A program made the position numbers and the translations under genes. The notes under the pieces are model-generated. The model was not told the DNA's origin. It did not search any database and saw only the letters and a list, made by a program, of their open reading frames with translations. A stretch of 10,711 nucleotides of DNA from assembly GCA_009923795.1 (NCBI GenBank), contig RFSU01000067.1:1-10711 (forward strand), in the 5' to 3' direction. Positions 6,199 to 10,711 of the stretch are shown piece by piece. Within the stretch, counting starts at the first letter, position 1. The number at the start of each line of letters is the position of its first letter. Origin of the DNA: Sphingomonadaceae bacterium. Its GTDB lineage: Bacteria; Pseudomonadota; Alphaproteobacteria; Sphingomonadales; Sphingomonadaceae.

Positions 6199-7719
6199 CT
6201 AGCCGCCAATCGCTTTCTGGCGGCGGCGCTGGACGGAGGAGCCGATCCCCATGGCTTCGCGATATTTGGCCACAGTGCGGCGGGCGAGATCAAAGCCTTG
6301 ATCTTTGAGAAGATCGACCAGCGTATCGTCCGACAATATCGCCTTGGGCTCTTCGGCTAGAATCAGCGCGCGAATGGCGGTTTTTCCCGCTTCGGCGGAA
6401 ATCGCATCCCCGCCATCGGCAGAAGCAATGCCGCTGGTGAAGAAATACTTCAGCTCAAACATGCCGCGCGCGCAGGACAAATATTTGTTGGAGGTCACCC
6501 GGCTGACGGTTGATTCGTGCATGCCGATCACATCGGCAATGTGCCGCAGCGTCAGCGGCTTGAGATGCGCGACGCCATGGCGGAAAAAGGCGTCTTGCTG
6601 GCGCACCATTTCGGTTGCGACCTTCAGGATGGTGCGCTGGCGCTGATCCAGTGTTTTGATCAGCCAATTGGCAGAGGTGAGGCACTCATTGAGCCAGGCC
6701 TTGGCCTTTTTGTCTCCGCAACCATTGCTAGACAGTTCGGCATAATAGCTTCGGTTGAGCAGTAGTCGGGGCAGGCTTGCCGAATTAATCTCCACGGCCC
6801 AACCTTGCGCGCGCTCAACCACAAAAATATCGGGCGTCACGCTTTGTATCGGCTCTCCGCCAAAACGCAGGCCGGGTTTTGGATCATAGCTGCGCAATTC
6901 GCGGATCATATCCGCCATATCCTCATCATCGACGCCGCACATGCGTTTCAACTGGGGCAGACGGCCTAGGGCGAGCAGATCAAGATTGTCGATCAGCCGC
7001 GCCATTGCGGGGTCATAACGATCTGCCTCACGGGCTTGCAGGGCGATACATTCGGCCAAAGACTGGGCCCCGACACCCGTCGGGTCAAAGCTGTGTATGA
7101 CGCGCAAAACATTGGTCACGTCGATAAGGTCTGCGCCCAATTGGTCGGCAATGTCCGGAAGTGCCGCAGTAACATAGCCCGCTTCATCAATATGCCCGAT
7201 GATATGCGCCGCGATAACCAAATCTGCGCCAGACAGCGCCGCCCGCGCCTGCGCCAACAAATGGTCCTGCAGTGAGATGTCGGCCATGGCAAAGCTATCA
7301 AAATCAGGGCTGTCGTCGTCGAAACTGCCCGATGTGCCGCCATTTAATCCCAATGCGCCGTCTAGGCCCGGCCCGCCATCGGCGGCGCTATCATGGTGGA
7401 ATGTCTCCTGCGCATAATCGGCATCCAACGGCCCCTCTGCTTCTGGCCCCGCATCGGTGATGACAAGCTGATCCGCTGTCGGCAGGTCGTCTGAGAAGTC
7501 CTCCGCATCACGCTCATAGTCATCGCCAGTAGCGTCCGCCAAATCCTCGGGCCGATCTTCGCGCTCCGCCTCCAGAAGCGGATTGCGATCCATCTCTTCA
7601 GAAATAAAGGCTTCAATCTCAAGGTTTGAGAGCGCCAGAAGTTTGATCGCCTGTTGCAGCTGCGGCGTCATCACCAGCGACTGGCTTTGCCGCAAGTCGA
7701 GGCGGGGGCCGAGCGCCAT
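6199..7719 (-). CDS. rpoN: RNA polymerase sigma-54 factor RpoN
   Basis: A 506-residue sigma factor of the sigma-54 class, which directs RNA polymerase to -24/-12 promoters and needs AAA+ activators to open DNA. All regions are present. Region I is Gln/Leu-rich (residues about 11-50, LVMTPQLQQAIKLLAL). Acidic region II (about 51-145) is rich in Asp. The core-binding domain has IDEAGYV, FDPTGVGA and YDPKPGLRFGG (about 177-288). The helix-turn-helix lies at about 389-412 (LRHIADVIGMHESTVSRVTS), and the canonical RpoN box ARRTVAKYRE is at 479-488. Length is normal. The ATG at 7719 follows the lptB stop by 2 bases (TAGCCATG) and has no clear ribosome binding site, which points to translational coupling with lptB. 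The link lptB-rpoN is common in proteobacteria. Targets in this organism cannot be seen from the window. Confidence 0.97.
   Translation of the reverse strand: MALGPRLDLRQSQSLVMTPQLQQAIKLLALSNLEIEAFISEEMDRNPLLEAEREDRPEDLADATGDDYERDAEDFSDDLPTADQLVITDAGPEAEGPLDADYAQETFHHDSAADGGPGLDGALGLNGGTSGSFDDDSPDFDSFAMADISLQDHLLAQARAALSGADLVIAAHIIGHIDEAGYVTAALPDIADQLGADLIDVTNVLRVIHSFDPTGVGAQSLAECIALQAREADRYDPAMARLIDNLDLLALGRLPQLKRMCGVDDEDMADMIRELRSYDPKPGLRFGGEPIQSVTPDIFVVERAQGWAVEINSASLPRLLLNRSYYAELSSNGCGDKKAKAWLNECLTSANWLIKTLDQRQRTILKVATEMVRQQDAFFRHGVAHLKPLTLRHIADVIGMHESTVSRVTSNKYLSCARGMFELKYFFTSGIASADGGDAISAEAGKTAIRALILAEEPKAILSDDTLVDLLKDQGFDLARRTVAKYREAMGIGSSVQRRRQKAIGG
6202..6224. other. Hairpin across the uppP/rpoN convergent junction
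   Basis: GCCGCCA (6202-6208) and TGGCGGC (6218-6224) form a perfect 7-bp GC-rich stem with a 9-base loop. It begins 7 bases after the uppP stop and lies inside the last codons of rpoN. Neither strand has a following U-tract. It could help end or protect the uppP transcript, but part of the symmetry may come from the rpoN C-terminal Arg/Gly codons. Confidence 0.3.
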
Positions 7720-7721
7720 GG

Positions 7722-8495
7722 CTATAGGCTAAAGCTCTCGCCCAGATAGAGACGGCGCACATTCTCATCCGCGACCAGATCTTGTGGGCTGCCGGAAAAC
7801 AGCACCCGGCCATCATAAATGATACAGGCACGATCCACGATATCCAGCGTTTCGCGGACATTGTGATCCGTGATGAGCACGCCGATCTGTCGGTTCTTCA
7901 ACTGCTTAACCAGGCCCCGAATATCCGATATTGAGATCGGGTCGATGCCAGCAAAGGGCTCATCCAGCAGCATGATGGATGGGTCAGCGGCCAATGCGCG
8001 CGCGATTTCGCAACGGCGGCGCTCCCCGCCCGACAGCGCCATAGCCGAAGAGGTCCGAAGGCGCGTCAGCCCAAATTCATCAAGCAGTTGCTCCAGCCGC
8101 CCCGCGCGGGCCTCCTTATCTGGCTCCGCCAGTTCGAGCACGGCTGAGATGTTTTGCTCAACCGTTAATCCTCTGAAGATGGAGGTTTCTTGCGGAAGAT
8201 AGCCCAGACCCAAAATCGCCCGGCGATACATGGGCAGGGACGTAATATTCTGACCATCCAGCTCAATCCGGCCGCCATCGGGTTTGACGAGGCCCATGAT
8301 GGAATAAAAGCAGGTCGTCTTACCCGCGCCATTCGGCCCCAACAGGCCAACGACTTCCCCGCGGCCAACCGACAAGGAGACATCGCTCAGCACAACGCGC
8401 GAATCATAGGATTTGGCAATCGACACGACCGAAAGGCCATTGTCGGTCCCAGCCATGCTAGCCGGAGCAGCGTCGAGAAGTGCGGCTTGTGTCAT
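7722..8495 (-). CDS. lptB: LPS export ABC transporter ATP-binding protein LptB
   Basis: A 257-residue ABC ATPase that powers extraction of lipopolysaccharide from the inner membrane, as the cytosolic partner of LptF/LptG (not in this window). Walker A is GPNGAGKT (53-60), the Q-loop Gln is in LGYLPQE (Q102), the signature LSGGERRR is at 154-161, Walker B IMLLDEPFAGIDP has catalytic E179, and the switch His is H211 in LITDHNV. The sequence TCFYSIMGLVKPDGG is typical of LptB. I chose ATG 8495 because AGGGA lies 5 bases upstream; ATG 8498 and 8522 are in frame but have worse or no ribosome binding site. About 20 N-terminal residues (rich in Ala) precede the usual LptB start, a modest extension. 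lptA lies about 149 bases upstream and rpoN starts 2 bases after the stop. Confidence 0.95.
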   Translation of the reverse strand: MTQAALLDAAPASMAGTDNGLSVVSIAKSYDSRVVLSDVSLSVGRGEVVGLLGPNGAGKTTCFYSIMGLVKPDGGRIELDGQNITSLPMYRRAILGLGYLPQETSIFRGLTVEQNISAVLELAEPDKEARAGRLEQLLDEFGLTRLRTSSAMALSGGERRRCEIARALAADPSIMLLDEPFAGIDPISISDIRGLVKQLKNRQIGVLITDHNVRETLDIVDRACIIYDGRVLFSGSPQDLVADENVRRLYLGESFSL

Positions 8496-8564
8496 CATTG
8501 TCCCTGTTGTGCTGCGGATCATAAGGTGAAGAGGCAGATTGATGCATCTGTCCCGATTGGCAGG

Positions 8565-8592
8565 ATTATTGCATACAGGGCTGGGAACACAA
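8565..8592 (-). promoter_or_regulatory. Weak candidate internal promoter before lptB
   Basis: In the 149-base gap between lptA and lptB, the minus strand has TTGTGT (8592-8587), 16 bases, then AATAAT (8570-8565), which matches the -10 consensus at five of six positions. It would give lptB-rpoN a second start. The -35 match is poor (three of six), so this is a suggestion only. Confidence 0.22.
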
Positions 8593-8629
8593 TATCGACG
8601 TACCTGAAACCTGCGCCATTTCGTCGAAC

Positions 8630-8650
8630 AACTAAGCCAATTGGTTAGTT
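8630..8650. other. Near-perfect palindrome over the lptA stop codon
   Basis: AACTAA (8630-8635), a single G, the self-complementary CCAATTGG (8637-8644) and TTAGTT (8645-8650) form an almost perfect 21-base palindrome that includes the lptA stop codon. On the plus strand it is followed by TTTT, so it resembles an AT-rich terminator for transcription opposite to the operon. On the operon strand there is no U-tract. It may also be a binding site or an mRNA processing signal between lptA and lptB. Confidence 0.35.
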
Positions 8651-9154
8651 TTTTCGATCCGATACGGTAAATCGCCCGCTAACGCGTGACTGGCCTCCTT
8701 GAGATCCTGTACTCTGGCCATCCATGATGGCGCGGCCGCTTTCCAGATCAATGACCAACCGCCCGCCGCGCACGCGATTGCTCCCTTGGTTCAGTTCCAC
8801 ATTGCCCAGTACTGTAATGATGCGCCGGTTAAGTTCATAAACCGCAAAGTCGCCGCGCGCCGTTTCGCTGGCGCTGCGGATGAAAACGCCGCCAGAGGCA
8901 TCGATGCGGTCAATGTCCACAGTGCCGCTTTCGCGCGCATAAGCGACGGTCAGTCGTGCGGCCGTCAGGTTCAAATCGGCCTGCCGCACAATAACATTGC
9001 CGGAAAAGACGGCGCGGTCGGCGCGGTCCTGCACTTCGATGCGATCGGCCTCCACATCCACGGGTGATTTCACATTATGCCCGCGCAGCGCCTGCCCCAC
9101 TGCGGGAACGGCAAGAAGAGCGGCGAGGCCGAGGAGCAGGGGAAGTTTGCGCAT
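8645..9154 (-). CDS. lptA: LPS transport periplasmic protein LptA
   Basis: A 169-residue periplasmic protein with a Sec signal peptide (MRKLPLLLGLAALLAVPAVG, cleavage probably after GQA at 22). The mature part is a single OstA/LptA-type beta-jellyroll domain: VDVEADRIEVQDRADRAVFSG (32-52, in blocks VDVEADRIEV and AVFSGNVIV), then LTAARLTVAY, IDASGGVFIRS, ARGDFAVYELN, ITVLGNVELNQGSNRVRGGRL. LptA monomers stack to form the bridge that carries lipopolysaccharide from LptC to LptD across the periplasm. The length is normal. The start ATG at 9154 follows the lptC stop by 5 bases without a strong ribosome binding site, so translation is probably coupled. The flanking lptC and lptB genes support the call. 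Confidence 0.95.
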   Translation of the reverse strand: MRKLPLLLGLAALLAVPAVGQALRGHNVKSPVDVEADRIEVQDRADRAVFSGNVIVRQADLNLTAARLTVAYARESGTVDIDRIDASGGVFIRSASETARGDFAVYELNRRIITVLGNVELNQGSNRVRGGRLVIDLESGRAIMDGQSTGSQGGQSRVSGRFTVSDRKN

Positions 9155-9159
9155 AGCAG

Positions 9160-9801
9160 CTATCTGGCCTGACCTTGCACGATATGCAAGCGGGCGCGGC
9201 CGTCCAATGTCACAGTGCGGGCATTGAGATCCGCCTTGATGGTCCTGGCACTAAAAGTGCCCAGCGGCAGTTTCCCAGAGACAGCGCCGCCACTGGCCAG
9301 CTTGCGGGATTTGAGGCTGACCGCCACATTATTGGCCTCAATCCGATAGCCATCGGCCGTTTCAAAGCGGAGCGGGCCATCCACCTGAACGATCTCTCGG
9401 CTCATGTCATATCGGCCGGCATTGGCGGCAATGGTGGCTGGTCCTTCTGCCATTTGCAGCCGCGCCATCAGGTCTTTCAGGCGAACAATTGGCTCTTGCG
9501 AGCTGCGCTGCACGGCAGACCCGGCCTGGATTTCAAAAGGGCGGCCCTTGCTATCTTCGCCGCGATAGGTCGCGGTAGTGATGCGAAGCCGCTCTGTCGC
9601 CATCGACACGCTATCCTTGCCGAGCATGAAGCTGACATCTCCATTAGGACTGGCAATTGGGGCCATCACGAAGATCAGGGCCAGAATGCCGATGATGACG
9701 GGCAGGGCAAAGCGCAGCACGTGCACGAGCCTGTCGTGACTGCCATCCGGCTGTGCCCAGCGCTTTCGCGCCGACCGCTCCAGAAGGGCGGCATCAGACA
9801 T
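9160..9801 (-). CDS. lptC: LPS export periplasmic protein LptC
   Basis: A 213-residue bitopic inner-membrane protein that takes lipopolysaccharide from the LptB2FG transporter and passes it to LptA. A basic cytosolic N-terminus (about 1-28, RSARKRW) is followed by one transmembrane helix (about 29-49, VLRFALPVIIGILALIFVM) and a periplasmic beta domain (about 60-208) with LRITTATYRGEDSKGRPFEI, IAANAGRYD, VQVDGPLRFETADGYRIEANN and FSARTIKADLNARTVTLDG, all typical of the LptC/YrbK family. I chose ATG 9801 (MSDAALLER). The open frame continues upstream, but that part lies antisense-free within nrnC in another frame and looks like chance coding. The start overlaps the end of nrnC by 8 bases (ATGTCTGA). 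The lptA start lies 5 bases after the stop. Confidence 0.93.
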   Translation of the reverse strand: MSDAALLERSARKRWAQPDGSHDRLVHVLRFALPVIIGILALIFVMAPIASPNGDVSFMLGKDSVSMATERLRITTATYRGEDSKGRPFEIQAGSAVQRSSQEPIVRLKDLMARLQMAEGPATIAANAGRYDMSREIVQVDGPLRFETADGYRIEANNVAVSLKSRKLASGGAVSGKLPLGTFSARTIKADLNARTVTLDGRARLHIVQGQAR

Positions 9802-10411
9802 GAGCGAAGAGATCAACCTCTGGCCAACCCGCCAGGTCAAGCCGCGCGCGATGTGGCAGAAATTCAAAGCAGGCTTGGGCCAAGGCGGTGCGACCTTCGC
9901 GCTCAAGTCGCGGGTCCAGCGCCTCCCTGAGACGATGGAGGTAGCGCACGTCCGATGCGGCATATTCCTTTTGCGCATCGGTCAGTGTGGGCGCGCCCCA
10001 ATCGGAGGATTGCTGCTGCTTAGAAAGTTCAACCCCCAGCGTTTCGCGCACCAAATCTTTCAGACCATGGCGATCTGTATAGGTGCGGATCAGGCGAGAC
10101 GCGATTTTGGTGCAATAAACGGGTTCCGCCATCACATTGAGATACGCCATGATCGACGCCAAGTCGAACCGCGCAAAATGATAGAGTTTGAGACGCGACG
10201 AATCGGTCAGAACCGCTTTCAGATTCGGCGCTGCAAAATTTGATCCCGCTGCGAATCTCACCAAATGCTCATCGCCGCCGCCGTCGCTAATCTGCACGAG
10301 GCACAATCTATCCCGGCCGGGATGAAGGCCCATCGTCTCCGTATCGATTGCAACCTGCCCATCTGCCAACACATTGGCGGGAAGATCTTCTTCATGCAGA
10401 TAGACGGCCAT
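9794..10411 (-). CDS. nrnC: NanoRNase C (NrnC), DEDDy 3'-5' exonuclease; often annotated ribonuclease D
   Basis: A 205-residue DEDDy exonuclease. Exo I is AIDTETMGL (D23, E25), Exo II is HFARFDLA (D83) and Exo III is YAASDVRYLH (Y150, D154). The length, the absence of an HRDC domain, and the stretches CTKIASRLIRTYTDRHGLKDL, SKQQQSSDW and the C-terminal DLFAHV agree with NrnC of Bartonella and Brucella as I remember it, rather than with the longer RNase D. NrnC replaces oligoribonuclease Orn in many alphaproteobacteria and degrades the last dinucleotides of RNA decay, including pGpG from cyclic di-GMP. ATG 10411 has GGAG 7 bases upstream. It is the first visible gene of the nrnC-lptC-lptA-lptB-rpoN cluster and overlaps lptC by 8 bases. 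Whether an orn gene exists elsewhere cannot be seen. Confidence 0.93.
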   Translation of the reverse strand: MAVYLHEEDLPANVLADGQVAIDTETMGLHPGRDRLCLVQISDGGGDEHLVRFAAGSNFAAPNLKAVLTDSSRLKLYHFARFDLASIMAYLNVMAEPVYCTKIASRLIRTYTDRHGLKDLVRETLGVELSKQQQSSDWGAPTLTDAQKEYAASDVRYLHRLREALDPRLEREGRTALAQACFEFLPHRARLDLAGWPEVDLFAHV

Positions 10412-10506
10412 TTACATACTCCAAATCATGCCATGTCGGCGGCCTGTGGTGGGTGGCGCGACTCCGCACCCTGTCCGCGATCAGACACGCATATCCTTAT
10501 CCCTTT

Positions 10507-10563
10507 GCACAGGCGTACCCTGGGCCGCAAGCGCCTGTGAACAGCTTAAAAAAGCGCCTGTGC
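10507..10563. repeat. Direct and inverted copies of CACAGGCG in the nrnC leader
   Basis: AAGCGCCTGTG occurs twice in direct orientation (10529-10539 and 10552-10562), 23 bases apart. Its inverse CACAGGCG lies at 10508-10515. On the nrnC strand, either of the two upstream copies could pair with the third: the outer pair over 9 bases (GCACAGGCG with CGCCTGTGC), the inner pair over 8. Alternatively the copies are protein-binding sites. Confidence 0.5.
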
Positions 10564-10613
10564 GAAAAAGCTATCGGAACAATGCATTCTCGGTTATAGT
10601 TTGGCGAGGGCGT

Positions 10614-10642
10614 AGTATATTTTACGCTTATATTTCTGTCGC
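10614..10642 (-). promoter_or_regulatory. Candidate sigma-70-type promoter of the nrnC-lpt-rpoN cluster
   Basis: On the minus strand GCGACA (10642-10637, four of six matches to TTGACA), a 17-base spacer and TATACT (10619-10614, five of six matches to TATAAT). Transcription would start near 10607 and give a leader of about 195 bases before the nrnC ATG, containing the repeat block. No better promoter is visible upstream of nrnC in the window. Confidence 0.35.
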
Positions 10643-10711
10643 GTTCGTCCAGCGACCGGAACGAGTTATATCTGGGCGAACACGATTACGAAGAAAGTTA
10701 TTTGACGGATG

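Larger units (their letters stand above)
10412..10711. other. Intergenic region upstream of nrnC, to the window edge
   Basis: No convincing gene lies in these 300 bases. The part next to nrnC (10412-10500) is GC-rich and holds the ribosome binding site. The middle (10507-10563) holds three copies of an 8-9-base repeat. The outer part (about 10590-10700) is AT-rich, with short inverted repeats GCGTA/TACGC (10610-10627) and GTCGC/GCGAC (10638-10656), and fits a promoter region. The last three bases are an ATG on the plus strand with TGA in frame 6 bases upstream, so a divergent gene could start there. The window ends before this can be judged. Confidence 0.6.

Noticed and set aside
9802..9978. 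N-terminal extension of lptC by 59 codons
   Set aside because: It overlaps nrnC in another frame, has odd composition and would place the membrane anchor far from the N-terminus; ATG 9801 fits LptC.
10490..10560. Possible origin of replication with DnaA-box-like TTATCC and CACAGG repeats
   Set aside because: Only TTATCCCTT is present, which departs from TTATCCACA at key positions; there is no cluster of boxes and no origin-type neighbours.

Overview
This is an ordinary stretch of chromosome, most likely from an alphaproteobacterium of the Sphingomonadales. The evidence is a NrnC-type nanoRNase, the gene order nrnC-lptC-lptA-lptB-rpoN, an NDUFA9-like gene that overlaps uppP, and moderately GC-rich coding sequence. 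The order assignment rests on remembered gene order and protein flavour, not on a search. I see no transposase, integrase, phage gene, CRISPR array or defence cassette.

Left part, 1-4040, all on the minus strand. Transcription runs from a small secreted protein with a strongly acidic tail (3591-4040), through a strong terminator with a UUCG loop, to a lipoprotein of unknown function (2487-3455), a CASTOR/POLLUX-like ion channel with cytosolic nucleotide-binding-type domains (445-2340) and the N-terminal half of an AIM24/TIGR00266 protein (1-375, cut by the window edge). Each gene has its own ribosome binding site. The intergenic stretches carry strong inverted repeats, so these genes may be partly separate transcription units.

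Middle part, 4252-6195. A tRNA-Leu (CAG) gene lies on the minus strand with a plausible promoter. Divergent from it is a two-gene plus-strand unit: an NDUFA9-like atypical short-chain dehydrogenase overlaps uppP by 4 bases (ATGA). UppP recycles undecaprenyl pyrophosphate, the lipid carrier for peptidoglycan and O-antigen precursors.

Right part, 6199-10411, minus strand. The tight cluster nrnC-lptC-lptA-lptB-rpoN has junctions of 8 bases overlap, 5 bases gap, about 149 bases gap and 2 bases gap. It joins the last step of RNA turnover (nrnC), three parts of the lipopolysaccharide transport machine (lptC, lptA, lptB) and the sigma-54 factor (rpoN). uppP and rpoN converge with 3 bases between their stop codons. 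The last 300 bases (10412-10711) look like the promoter and leader of this cluster, with a candidate sigma-70-type promoter and a three-copy repeat that could form alternative hairpins.

No undescribed system is evident. The items most worth a second look are the aspartate tail encoded by a trinucleotide tract, the non-canonical pore loop of the channel, the repeat-bearing leader of nrnC, and the long gap between lptA and lptB inside an otherwise tightly packed operon.
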